A stretch of DNA of 64,000 nt from Hymenopellis radicata (lineage: Eukaryota; Basidiomycota; Agaricomycetes; Agaricales; Physalacriaceae), in the NCBI GenBank assembly GCA_015501595.1, contig JADNRX010000217.1:28598-92597 (forward strand). Direction: 5' to 3'. Made by a program: the position numbers and the translations under genes. Shown here piece by piece: positions 34,901 to 46,874 of the stretch. The notes under the pieces are model-generated. The model did not search any database and was not told where the DNA came from. It worked only from the letters and a program-made list of their open reading frames with translations. Within the stretch, counting starts at the first letter, position 1, and every line of letters starts with the position of its first letter.

Positions 34901-35541
34901 CGGCGGGAGCTCTATTCCTGTGACGAAGCAGAATCGCAAGGACTATATTACTGCGGTGACCAACTACAAGTTGACTGTGCAGATTCGCAAGCAGAGCAAC
35001 GAGTTTTTCCAAGGGTTGGAGAAAGTTATCAAGAAGCGGTGGTTGAGGTGTGTCGCTTTCTCATTCAACGCTTGATAATCGATACTAAACCGTGTCACAG
35101 AATGTTCAATCCCCAAGAGATTCAAATCCTCATGGGCGGCGTGGACACTTTGATTGACTTCAGGGACCTGAGGGCCAATACCAAGTACGGCGGGCTGTAC
35201 GACGACCAGGCTCCCGGCATACAGATGTTCTGGTCCGTCATCGAAACGTTCAACCAGGAAGAACGGAGGGCGCTGCTGCGGTTCGCGACGAGCTGCAGTC
35301 GGCCACCGTTGTTGGGGTTCAAAGAGCTTGTGCCCAACTTTTGTATTCGGGACAGCGGGGTGGACGAGCAGCGTTTGCCCACAAGCAGTACCTGTGTTAA
35401 TCTGCTAAAGGTGTGTGCCCGTACTCCGCAGCTGGTGTGACGTTGCTCATGAGGTGCTCGCTGTAGATGCCCATGTATAAGAGCCCCAGGGTTATGAGGG
35501 AGAAACTGTCTGAAGGCCATCATGTCCGGGGCTGGGTTTGA
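31958..35541 (+). CDS. HUL5: HECT-type E3 ubiquitin ligase, HUL5/UBE3C family
   Basis: Extends ubiquitin chains on proteasome-bound substrates in the family. The ATG at 31958 gives MSLFDDERKRNINLGGSS, the conserved HUL5 start, then an IQ-like motif (AIRIQSQWRG). The middle (32.4-34.0 kb) is conserved in pieces (LSVEARVNSVANLLAL; LKTLPSVPHLTSLI; RNPLNRDEVMQQLLNI). The HECT domain starts near 34190: SPRLGILKNIPFVIPFEVRV, WYHFIGKILGKAMYEGILVD, SIPVTKQNRKDYI. The catalytic Cys is in LPTSSTCVNLL. Breaks: one base near 33835 (after QQLLNI) and one near 35509. The second replaces the usual GAGFDLS end by another frame stopping at 35541. An intronic tandem duplication sits at 32423-32679. Exon joins between 32.4 and 33.3 kb are unresolved. 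Confidence 0.82.
32423..32679 (+). repeat. Tandem exon-intron duplication inside the HECT gene
   Basis: A 78-bp block (GACAATTCAGCGCGATAACT to ...CGCTCAG) at 32423-32500 recurs at 32570-32647 with one fewer T in the T run. Its first 19 bases recur again at 32661-32679. The block holds an exon end, a GTGAGT donor and a T-rich acceptor. Confidence 0.85.
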
Positions 35542-35551
35542 CTTGTCATAG

Positions 35552-36890
35552 TGTTATTAATTGAGATTGTTGTATATTACTAGTACTGATTGTAGACTTC
35601 CCCAGCATATTATTATTAGATCTCATTGTATTGGGGATTGGCCGATTTGGAAGTTGCGCGTCTCTTGCTTGTTCGCCCTCACCGACGCTGTCCGTTCCGT
35701 TCCCTCAGCCATGAGCTCCGCCACAAACTACTCGATATCACTGATACCGGTCGCACTCTTCATCTCATCTGAACCAAGCGTCGTCACTTAGCAAATCGAA
35801 TTCTTCGAGCGCCAAGTAAGCGAGTACTCTCGGGCTGGCTTCTCGACAGATTCCGAACAAGGCGCGGGCCTGTTCTCTGTATCTAGGTTCGTTAGTCACA
35901 CAGAACGCTCACTGTTGTATCTGATCAGTGTTTAGCTCGCTCGAGGAGGATTTCTGAACTAGTGGGGTGAATAGAATGGATAGCTTATCCTAATTGTTTT
36001 GTTGTTTGAGCTTGCCACTGTTTGCCACACCAATGTAGCTAATGTTTTGTTATAGTTTCCTACTCGTCGGAGACGCACAATTTCTTGCTTAAGAGCGTCA
36101 GCTATCAGCATGCTGCAATATATAACGGAATTAGATGACATTTGTTACGGTAGACGTCTCCACATTGTTGCTGGTGCAGAAGGGAGTCGGGACGGCCCAT
36201 AACAGCCATCATTAGAGAAGGATTCTATGGGCCACTTGTGCTGTGGGCTGGATACATCATGCCGGGAGACGTACAACAAAGCCACAATCGTCGGCATAAA
36301 CCGCTCATGGTACGGACAGGCCATGGCCCACGGCTTGGCCAAACGTAGTGATCAACAGCCTGATTTACAATGAAAGTGATACTTACCAAGCCATACGGCC
36401 TGAGCCGCGGTCTCGCGCTTCAGGATAATGGTGGGTTTCGAAACACTGATCCTGCCACAGAAATCATGTATCCGAGAGGACGCAACGAACAGTGCCTTCA
36501 CCAAGTTCACCGGCGCGCTGTGTTCCTCAAGGCCCGTATACCGTTCATCTCCGTTATAGCGGTCTATTCCATTGCTGTATCTGGGCTGTAAGGCGTCAAG
36601 AAATTATTGGAAGCGTTTTCGAAGCTGACTGACTGATTCTAATTCTAGTCAACAAGAAGCACGTGTTTCTTCTTGACCACCACCATCAGTGGCATCACTC
36701 AACGTCTTCAGCCAGCCAGAACTCTCTTGTCTCGGAGGTAAACTCCCGTCGTATGATTTTCAAACGGCCCGTTGACTCATCAGAATCTCGAAAAGAAGTA
36801 TTCCTAGCTTGACGACATGGTTGAGCAGTCACACGCCAGATACTTTGTGGCCGGCCTGCTGCTTGATTCTCTCACGAATAAAGTATCTTG
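35552..36890. other. Intergenic, no gene recognised
   Basis: 3' flank of the HECT gene and upstream DNA of the P450. Short frames only. Confidence 0.35.
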
Positions 36891-36897
36891 TTTGCCC

Positions 36898-36905
36898 TAT
36901 AAAAG
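36898..36905 (+). promoter_or_regulatory. TATA box of P450 gene 1
   Basis: CTATAAAAGG lies about 50 bases before the ATG at 36952, the usual spacing for a fungal TATA promoter. Confidence 0.6.
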
Positions 36906-36951
36906 GAGCTGGGCATAATGTACTGGACTGGCACACTCACTCGCTGTTGCA

Positions 36952-39212
36952 ATGTACCCTGTTGTCATCGCCGCTCTTCTCGCGACTCTGGTGGTCGTTC
37001 TCGTGAATGCCTTGAGACGCAGACGTACTATCCTTTCGCTGATTCGTGGACCGCCCTCGCCTTCATGGCTCATTGGTACTGCTCTCTCGGCTGCTGTGGA
37101 ATTTATCTGACGTCCTTGAAAAGGGCACGAAGGAGTGCTGTCGACAGAGGACCAAGTCGGCGGCGTCGCCTTTCCTTGGTTTCGTGAATATGGCGCCACT
37201 TTACGTATTAAAGGCTGCCTCGGTGTACGCTTGCCGTCAGGCATGACCTGTATTCTAGTCTAACGTTTGTTTTATAGGAGGACCGACTTTTGATTGCAGA
37301 CGCGAAAGGCCTGCAGCACATTTTTCACACGTCGGGATATCGGTACCCCAAGTCAGGCGATTTCGTACATGGCTCCATGGAGATCATGGGCAATGGGCTT
37401 GTCACTGTCGGAGGTACTGCCTATTTTCTCAGGATGGACATTCTCTCATTTCGTGATGTATAGGCGATGCACATAAGCGTCAGAGGAAAGTGATGAATCC
37501 TGCGTTTTCTGCAAGCCAGTTGCGTACGTTTTCGGCGCTTTTTCAGAGGTTGTCGGGGAAGGTTTGTGGGTTTCGGTCTATTTCCGGGAGTTCGTGAGTG
37601 ACGTTGGATGCTGGCAGCTTACTCGTCGGATGATTGGTATTGTCAAGGAGAGAGGTCAGATTGTGAACGTCCACGTGTGGCTTGGTCGAGTGACCTTGGA
37701 CGCTATCGGTGAAAGTGGGTCCGCACTTTTTGAGTGTGATTGGTTCCCTGATTCTTGCAGGTGCCTTTGGGGTCAAATTCGGTGCCATTGATGATGAAAC
37801 CAACGACTTGGCATATCAATTGAATCATCTCTTGTAAGTCGTCTTTCAATGTACCTTCATACACGTCTAGATGACGCTGTAGTGACGACTCCGTTGTTCG
37901 ACGCGAGAAGGACCTCATACGCGGCGCAATGTGGCGGCGTCTTCCTGGGTGGTTTATGAACCTCATTCATACTTCGACGAAAGAATCGATGCGGTTCCTT
38001 AGATTTAGGAATACCTCTAAGGACGTTGCACGTCAGGTTTTGGCGACGCCTCATGCACAGGAGCTGTTGTCGGATCCGGAGTCGATGAATGGGAAGGATA
38101 TTCTGAGCATTCTTAGTGAGTTTTCTCCTCTTCTTAAAGCGTTGGCTCCTGATAATGGTTGTAGCTCGCGCAAATGGGGAAGAGGAAGAGAAGCACAGGC
38201 TGGACGAGGATGAAGTTCTGTCCCAGATGGCGTAAATCGTCTTATGATCACCTGAATTTTCTCGTTCACGTTTTCATGCAGGACGTTGATCCTGGCTGGC
38301 CACGAGACGTCTGCTACAACTTTGACGTGGATACTGTATGAACTCAGCCGGCATCCCGAACACCAAGAACGGATTCGAAAAGAAGTTGCCGCAATCCGTG
38401 ACCGCCTCGGGGACTCAGGTCGACTCACTCCCAAGATTACGATAGTATGGCCTTTATGAACGCTGTCATCAAGGTGACATTTTATCCTATCTATCATTCA
38501 ACTGCAACTGATTTCGCACTAGGAGGGACTGCGTCTGCACCCCATAGTGTTCTTTCTGAGCCGGGAGGCGCAACAAGATGATATCATCCCTCTGTCAGAG
38601 CCTATAGTGACGAAAACTGGCGTGAAGATTACCCAGATTCCCGTTGAGAAAGGGCAGGGCGTCTTCGCTTCGATTGGGTATTATAATAGGTACGGTGGCG
38701 CTCTGCTTCGTGGCACGTATACTCTAAGAAACCGCCAGGAATCCTGCTGTTTGGGGTGAAGACGCGGATCAGTGGAATCCCGAACGCTTTTTGGAGGCGC
38801 GTACCGGAGATCAAGTGCCTCTTGGTGTATTTTCGAACTTGTGAGTACTCCAAGTAGTTGCTATATATTGACGCTGATGACTGTCGACATTGGCAGAATG
38901 ACCTTTAGTATGTTCTATTTCGCGCTCCATCTATCCTCCTTTGCTGATATTCGCAGGTGCTGGACTCCGGGGTTGCATTGGCTGGCGATTCGCGTAAGTG
39001 AATACTCCTCACCTTCTGTTGTATATGCTGACATCCCGTGAAGTGTGATGGAGATGCAGACGATTTTGACAGAGTTCATCGAGAACTTCAAGGTGGCGTT
39101 CCCGGACGACGGCACAGAGATCAGGAGAGCCTCAGCGGGGCTTATGTTGCCTATGGTCCGAGGCAAGGAGAACCTTGGTGTGCAAATGCCTTTGCATATT
39201 ACCCCGTTGTAA
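36952..39212 (+). CDS. Cytochrome P450 monooxygenase, paralogue 1
   Basis: Membrane-anchored heme monooxygenase. The ATG at 36952 starts a hydrophobic anchor (MYPVVIAALLATLVVVLV), a basic stop and the Pro hinge GPPSPSWLIG. Spliced exons carry LQHIFHTSGYRYPKSGDF, RQRKVMNPAFSASQLRTF, VWLGRVTLDAIGE, RRLPGWFMNLIH, and the I-helix AGHETSATTLTW. The K-helix ExxR follows (EGLRLHP), then DADQWNPERF and a canonical heme loop FSGAGLRGCIG with the axial Cys, ending PLHITPL at TAA 39210-39212. The heme loop needs two introns placed exactly as in the second copy. One frame break at the CCC run 38431-38433 interrupts the region after the I-helix; a fourth C would repair the frame. CYP family not assigned; substrate unknown. 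Confidence 0.85.
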
Positions 39213-41178
39213 GCCTAGGATTCTTCAATGTAGTTCTGTACTTGTGTAATATTATTTGTTTTGCATGACTGTAAGTATTTGAAGCGATCGAGTGATGTGT
39301 GGCGGCATACATGATGTCATGCATGACAAATGTCGCGGCTTTCTTCTCCACCACGACGACCTCGACGCGTCTTCGCCCATCCTCGATGTACTAATCACTC
39401 GAATGTTGTAAGCGTGATGATACTGTGGCACTTAGACTACGGTATGTCACCACCACCTTTTCCGTGACAAGAGTGTTGACGTTTGATCTTAGATTTTTAT
39501 CCTTTCCGCTTGCTCGTCGTCTCCAAATCTATCCACAAATAGCCATCATTGCTGTATCCACAATCTGCTCTCGACCTATCATCCAAGTATACAGTCATTC
39601 GGAACAGCTCCGGTCGAATTGCGCCACCTGACAGCTTTAACTGCACTTCGGCCGGCTTAGGCGAACAAAGGCGCCTAGGAAGGTCACTCGACGCGCACTT
39701 CGTTAGAGTCCCGCCTTCTTGATTTCGGTGACTTCCAACCTAGGCTGCCACCGATCGCATTCGCAGAAGACCTCTTGGATGCTCGTACAGCGCCGCTATG
39801 TCATACGCCACAGATCTCCGAGTCTAGACCTACATCGTACGCATATATTCGCTTTCCCCCCACTTAGGTGTAACTGTCAAGACGTGTAAAGTGCTTTCTA
39901 ATATTCTACCACTAATACTGTTAAAAGTTATTTATATGCAGGTTACGATACGGACCAAAGTAGTCGAGCGGTTCGAAGATATGTCTGGACAACCCTATTC
40001 TCCATGCGCAAAGCCTTTGCTAGAGCCTGAACGTACTCACCAATGACTGGTTAGCACCTGACGTACGGATCTTATTGAATGATTTCCAGCCAATGTCATA
40101 ATGCTACGGGAACCGACTCATCCAATATTCGAGACCGCTTCGTGGTCTCGGTCAGGAGCTGTCATTGGAAAGCATGGCGTGAAGGTTTGGCCAATAGCCA
40201 GCGGGATGGCTATATCATGGTTCGCCAAAACTTCCAGAACTCCGACACTTCTCAAGGACGCGCGACTCGGAGAGCTTAGCCCCCTGCGCTTAACGCTGAT
40301 CGCGAAATGCTCACCGATTGGTCCGCCACGACCAGGCCAGCTTGATTAATACGCCGTGCGGTCGAGACCAGTGGCGGCGCTGAAGATAATCATTAAGATG
40401 GCAATGCTGGTTACGATCAGTCCACATAACGGTAATAATCCTACAACTTCAACACCGCCCAGTATTGAATAGGCAGCTCAACAGTCGCATCACAACATGA
40501 TACAGTGGGCTGTAATGGTAGATCGAGAGCCCGGCGAGGAACCCGTGAGCGAATACCGCGCTGCAAGTCAGCGTACCTTTTCTTGCGCACCTGGGGCTGC
40601 AATCTTACTCGTCGACGGCCAGCAGTGGGTCCTCAGGCTGGCCTCAGGTCTCGACCGGACCAATCACTGCGGTGAGCGGTGTGCATAGCTAATCACTGAT
40701 CCGAGTTCGCCAAATGCCTCGGATTGGCTCAAAGAGCCGGGAACGAATCAGAGGCTGCTGCGATATGACTGGACGAGAGGGTAAGAATTTAAGAAATGTT
40801 TGCCAACCCTCACTTCTTCTGATTGGACACGTCTAGACACTACCTGGGAATGTATAGGACGTGCGCGAGGGGACGTGCAGAGGGGACAAAGAGCGCATTT
40901 CACAGCTTGCAGGGGGAGCACAGACAAAAGACCGAGAAACGTAGCCAGAGCCGTCTCGATTCGCAAAAAAACAAACCGACAGGAGGCCCAAAAGAGTCTG
41001 GAGATGATGTAACGTCAATAACGTGGGGGGAAAACAGGAAAGTGATCGGAGCCTGATCCTGGATCCAGACCGCGTCAGTCTGGACCAAGATTGGATACCA
41101 TCCTGAGCGGCTCGAATAAAAGCCCAGTCGACATGGGCGCAGGGCCCACTTTTCCTGCCCGCCCGTTTCACCAGCAAA
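39213..41178. other. Intergenic, no gene recognised
   Basis: About 2 kb with only short, unlike-protein frames on both strands. Confidence 0.35.
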
Positions 41179-42925
41179 ATGCCTATCCCCTCGTCGCCGA
41201 CGACGTTGGCAGCGACAAACAGCCTGAAACGCGCTCGGCCGAAGGGGCTATGGAAGGCCCGCGCTATCCTCTCGGCTCCACGTTGTGTTGTCCCCGATAG
41301 GAAGCGAGCGGATTCGGACACAGACCACGACCACGACTTTGACGAATTCGAGAGCATCTCATCGTCGCATTCCGGTTGCAAACGTAAACGGCGAAACTCA
41401 TTCACGAGTACTGCGAGCAGTGAAGACGACGCAGAGGAAGTCTTCCAGTGGGATTTTGCACGCCGGCAGACGTGCCGTTTAGATCATCAGCTCCCTCAAC
41501 GCGAAAGTGGGTGGACGAGACGGCAGCGCATTATGGATACGACATCTACAGCGTTTGTGGGATCGCAGACGGAGTTGAAGGCAGGCTGTGATCTGGAGGA
41601 TTGGATGGATTTGAAAGATCTTTTCGCAAAGGCGGCTGAACAGTACGAGATTGGAGCTCCAAACGATGCGCTGCCCTTGCTTCGTGGTGTCGTGCACGAG
41701 TGCCATTCCTTCCTGAATTTCTACGACGATCCATCCGTGCTCTTCTCTGGTCCTCCACAACCCGCTTGTACTCCTCATCTGTCAACTCCCGCAGAGGAAC
41801 GGCCAAAGCCTGACTGGCAGCAGACGGAAAAGCACACGTGGTGAGTACAAACTTCGTATTACTCCAGTCTAATCTAACGCCGTTCACAGCACTTGCGTCG
41901 AACTACCGACAGCTTTTCATGCGATTCTTGGTACTGCTCTTTTTCTATTCGGTAACCTCATCGATCAAGATTCATGTCTTGCTCTTCCTGGCGAGCCAGA
42001 ATCCCCAATTCCATACTGGCTTGCGGCGCTCGACGTCTTCGAGACGGGTGAGAACCTTCCCAGCCGCGTGTATGGCACTGGGTGTGATGCACCGGAAGAC
42101 TGGCGTATGGCCATCGTGTGGGGCCGCACCCTCGTTGCTCTTGGGGACGCTACCATCTCCCAATTCCGAGACGATCCGAAATGCGTTGCGGCCTTCTGTG
42201 CTGATGAACAGTTGTGGCCTTCAGAGTCGCCGTTTGCCGCCATTGCGCTTCGCCGTCCAGCACTCACTCGGCGTATGCTTCTCTCTAAAGCGACGCCCAA
42301 CGATCTCATGGTGCTCGCCATGGACCAGTTCTCTCGCGGTATCTTCCACATGCCCCACCCGCAGCACGCCCAGCGTCCTCATTCCTCTGCGGACGTGACC
42401 ATGAAACCTCCATCAGCATCCGCATCTTCGTTCGAGGCCTTCAGCCGTCCTAAAGAGCTGTACACTATCGCATCGGAGGTCATGCTACTGTCGGAGAAGC
42501 TTCCGCACGCATCAGAACGACAATTCTGGGCTTCGTGGGCAGACTCCGTTCTCAACCAGATGAAGATGGAGGCGGACATGGATGCGTGGAGAGGTATCAT
42601 TAGCCGTGCGCGGGGCAAGTGTTGGTTGATTGCAGGCACGGCATGTGCGGATGAGCTTGAGGAGAAGCTGCAGCTGGGCGAGGAGGGTGTCCTTGACTCT
42701 GACGATGCGGAGGATTCGAGAATTGACTTGGGCAAGGCGATCGAGTTTTTAGAGAAGGGGAGGAGTGACGACCTGGAAGAGGAAGAGGAGCGCCGAAAAC
42801 AGCTTGCGGAGGCGTTTGCGACGCTCGGCAATCTGACTGTCGACGAGGACTTACGAGAGGCCTTGTATCGACGCAGTGAGGAGGAGGGCGGCTTGAGTCT
42901 TGATCTTATGGACGTCGATGAGTAG
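41179..42925 (+). CDS. ETT1: ETT1/NRO1-like protein (enhancer of translation termination 1)
   Basis: Helical-repeat protein of the ETT1/Nro1 family, linked in yeasts to translation termination and oxygen-responsive control through prolyl-hydroxylase Ofd1. The ATG at 41179 begins with a basic lead (NSLKRARPKGLWKARAI), then an acidic low-complexity stretch. The first repeat follows (LKDLFAKAAEQYEIGAPNDA, LRGVVHECHSFL). One 49-nt intron (41841-41889) joins it to LPTAFHAILGTALFLFGNLI, YWLAALDVFETGENL, DWRMAIVWGRTLVALGDA and ELYTIASEVMLLSEKLP. The C-terminus is strongly acidic (LEEEEERRKQ). Length about 566 residues. No frame break. It lies between the two P450 genes. Confidence 0.75.
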
Positions 42926-44037
42926 CTGCCTCTTTTCGCTTATTGATTTCCTTGACTGATAGCTTTTACTTACGTTCACGCTCACTTGTTGTAGTTCAAT
43001 TTCTGCATATACCATCCAAGACTACTGTAGATTATTATTATATCACACATACTGTATCTATACACACTTGCATTATCATTACGCGTCTTGCTTTCTGTTA
43101 CCCTCTCAGCGCTTTAATCCGCGAGCGTCACGATCTGTGCCTGACTAGGACTTGGTACACTCTGGGCTTTTCGGTGTCTGGTCTGCGCATCCAGACTTGC
43201 TCCTACAAATCTGAAACAAACCCTGCATCGGTCTCGAGTGCGCTTTTGAGCTGCGTGCCATGCGACATACGTGTGTGCTTCTTTTTCACCGGCGCCTCAG
43301 CATAAACGTCATGTGTGGTACACAGCACGGTCGAGAGAGGTCGAGGCGGAGTGTCCAGATGCGGAAGTTGCGACGAAGAGCCAATGGCGGCGATGGTGAA
43401 TTACCGACGAGCCAATGGCGGATGAGTAGGGGCGCGCGCGTGTTTAATGGGCATGGTCTGATGGAAGGAAGGAAGGAAGGTACGCCACATAAGTAGTGTT
43501 CGGAGGAAAACATTCCGGTCTGGACTTTTTTATATCGAATCGATGGGTTCTTGAGGTATTGAGTCTTGCCCGAATCGGATATGTTTTCCTAGACGGAGTT
43601 ACATTCGAGGAACGAAACGAAGAATCGTCTATACATTTACATTCATTTAACCACGCCGGTGAAGGCTTGTCTGCGTTGAAGCGCAGTCCGCTGCGAATAT
43701 TGAGACGTATTTGGGCAATGGGTATTTGTTTCACTGAATTCATCAGACCGCGCTCTAGAGTTCTACATAACTCATGGATTATCAAGGAGTTATCGGACGC
43801 GGTTACGTTCTTTCACAATACGACTGGCCATGGGTCAACAAAAATATCTTACATTGTGGGGGTCTCCAGCTCTTGTGGCGCCTGCTGGCATGTGGAGGAT
43901 CATCGTCAAAGATAACAGCAATTGAAATTAGTGAATAATGATTGTGACAGACGTGCAATATCTAAGTTGTCCATGGGTATCACGAACCCGTTCTAGAGCG
44001 ACACAAGCAAAGGAATACTTCACAGGCCGGCGCTCGG
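42926..44037. other. Intergenic, convergent 3' flanks
   Basis: Includes a short GGAA microsatellite near 43462-43480. No gene recognised. Confidence 0.4.
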
Positions 44038-46335
44038 TTACAGAGCCGTGACATGCAACGGCATTTGGATGCCCTCCCGCATCTTGCCCCTCACAAAGGG
44101 AAGCATGAGCCCCGACGGCGCGCGCTTGATGTCGACGTCCTTGGGGAACGTGAACTTGAAGTTCTCTAGCATCTCTGTGAGGATGATTTGCATTTCAATT
44201 AAGCTATGGTGGTGGCGGCGGTCAGTAAATGGTGTAGACCTCGGGCGGTAGGACTCACGCGAATCGCCAGCCGATACATCCGCGCACGCCACCGCCTGGT
44301 GGGTCGTTAGTCTAAGGAAAGCGGAGCATGATGAGACGTACTGAAAGTTAGTCTATAAATCGTTTAGCATGCGATGGCACGATAGGAACTATGATACTCA
44401 CAGGTTTGCATACACCCCAACAGGAACACGGTTATCACCGGGCTTTGGCTGCGCATCCATGAAACGGTCAGGATTCCACTCGTCTGCGTCCTTGCCCCAT
44501 ATCGACGGATTCCTGCACAAGCATGAGGTCACGAATGATCAGGTTCACGGAACGGACCTGTTATAAGAGGCAAAGGACATGGAAACAATTTGTCCTTTCT
44601 CGACGGGGATCTGGGTCAACTGGACACCATCCTTCGTGACTACGGCCTCAGAAAGAGGGATCACATCGTCGCACGTCGCTACCCGGTTGAGCGTGTGCAC
44701 GATTGGGTGAAGACGGAGGCTTTCCTATTGTCGTGTCAGTCGGAGCAAACACAGCCGGTGGAGAAGAAGACGTACCTTGAGAATGGCGTTGAGCATTGGA
44801 AGGTTGTCGTAGTCCTGCGGGCTGAATGGACCATCCCCAACTCTGTCACGGAGCGCGGCAATTTCTTGTCGACAACGGGCTTGGTCCTCGGGGTGTCGGC
44901 TAAGTTCGTAGAGAACCCAGGTCAAAGTTGACGCGGACGTTTCGTGGCCTGCTAGGATCATGGTCCTGTATTTGGTTGATGTTAAAGAAAGAGCTCCCGG
45001 GAGAAGATGTAAGACGTACGCCATCTGTGACAAGACTTCATCTTCGCTAAGCTTGCGCTTCTCGTCCTCTTCTCCGTTGGCGCGGACTGATATTGGAACT
45101 GTTAGATGAAAGATCTAATAAAAGGGAGAAGCGCACCAAGAATGCTCAGAATGTCCTTCCCGGTGATGGAATCCGGATCAGAGGTAGTGATGTTCTCACT
45201 CGCCGCGAGGGCTTCACGTGCATAACGCTTAGATGTATCTTGGAAATGCTGGAAACGTTTGCCCTCCTTGCTCGATATGAATGAATGAATGAGGTTCATG
45301 AACCAAGTAGGCAGTTTTCGCCAGAGCCCGCCATACACGATATTGAAATCTGGTCGGTGGGCAGTGTCAGCACTGAAAACCGAAATTGTTAATGGACCGT
45401 CTGGGAGAGAAAAATGCTCAGAACTCACAAAAGGTGATTCAACTGGTACGCGAGCTCGTTTGTCTCATCGTGGAGGGCGCCAAACTTGAAACCGAATGCA
45501 CCTTCGCTTGAGGTAGGTAAGTCGTTCAGGAATATGTCGATGGACATACTTTCGCCGATAGCATCCAACGTCACACGTCCAAGCCAAATGTGCATGTTTA
45601 TGATTTCGCCGCGCTCATTCAAGAGTCCGCGCATTCGATTAGAGAACTGAACCACATCGTAAGTCCACGAAAAGGTCTTATCACATTGAACGGAATCTTA
45701 CTTGGGACGACAAGCGTTGAAATAGAGATGAAAAGGTCCGCAGCTGACCAGCAGAGAAGGCTGGGTTGAGCACTTTACGTTGACGTTGATGGGTGACTCC
45801 TATAGTACAGTCAGATTCAGTATCTTGCGAGATGCTGTTAGCTTACCGCCAACGGTCGCCACACCGTTGCCTAGGAGTTCGTAGGACCCATGGTCGGCTT
45901 CTCCGGTTTTGGCCCAGCGATAACCAGAAGTGTGAAGGATATGCTGCAGGCCTTTCGCGTCGGAGAGGAAGATCCTGTGTTCCTAAAGCGACAACTAAGC
46001 ACCGCTCGCGACGCATTTGACTGAAAACTGTGCACTCACGCCTAGACATCCTTTAGTATGGTACGCAGTTCCATACTCACGAAGCCAAGCGAACTCGAGA
46101 TCGCCAAGTTGGTCCTGTTCCACGAAGGCCTTTTCGTGTCCTGGGATGAGTTACGATGGTTTAAGAATTGTGATTTGGCAATCGATAAAAATAAACCGGG
46201 CTCACCTAGCAGCCACGAAGGAGAAGCTGGTCCTCGAAGTCGCTGCACAACGGATTTGCGCAAGAGTTTTCTGACAAGCAGCGCCGCCACCAGAGGCAGC
46301 GCAACGACGAGAAAGGATTGTAAGTACGAGTGCAT
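44038..46335 (-). CDS. Cytochrome P450 monooxygenase, paralogue 2
   Basis: Membrane-anchored heme monooxygenase, paralogue of the + strand P450 7 kb away. The ATG at 46333-46335 opens an anchor (MHSYLQSFLVVALPLVAALL) and the hinge RGPASPSWLLG. Spliced blocks include HIWLGRVTLDAIGES, WRKLPTWFMNLIHSF, I-helix AGHETSASTLTWVLYELSRH, K-helix ESLRLHPIVHTLNR, IPLSEAVVTKDGVQLTQIP, DADEWNPDRF, and the heme loop FSGGVRGCIGWRFA with the axial Cys. It ends QMPLHVTAL at TAA 44038-44040. No frame break is needed, so this copy looks functional. Intron positions around the heme loop match the other copy, which supports an ancestral duplication. Substrate and CYP family not assigned. Confidence 0.9.
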
Positions 46336-46339
46336 CTGG

Positions 46340-46870
46340 GTGTTGAGTAATGTATTGCATCCTCTCCCACATCCTGCTATCCTTTTGTAGTGGTATCAAG
46401 TGATTCGCTCGCTCTCTACTAGGACTTCGGTCTCGCTCTATGACGTTTCGGTTGTCAGTGGCAGATGGAAACGCGGTCGGGTGATCACAGTGTGAGAGTA
46501 CCACGATAAGCAGGTTTGTGTCAACGGTCCCGGATTAGGGTCCGAGGGATGGGGCGGAGGCAAACTTCCGGTAATCAGGACATTGGCTTGAGAGCTCGCA
46601 GTGCAGATAAAAACACTTACATAGTAGGGGCAGTGTTCTTTACGGAGAGACAGCAAACGATTCTTCCGAATTCGAAGTGGTGGTTGGTGGAAGAGACTCT
46701 TCGGCAAATGCCGTATCCAGAAAAAGTCATTTGCTTAACGTCCTCCCGCTCTGGCAAAAACAGTCTTCCAGTTGACGTGTTAAATATACGTATATAATAC
46801 AGTACATGATATACACTATTCCAGGATACTTCCAAATGAAACCACAACGGGGAAACCGACGTTCAAATCC
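46340..46870. other. Intergenic, no gene recognised
   Basis: Upstream DNA of the P450 and 3' flank of the next - strand gene. Confidence 0.35.
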
Positions 46871-46874
46871 TACT

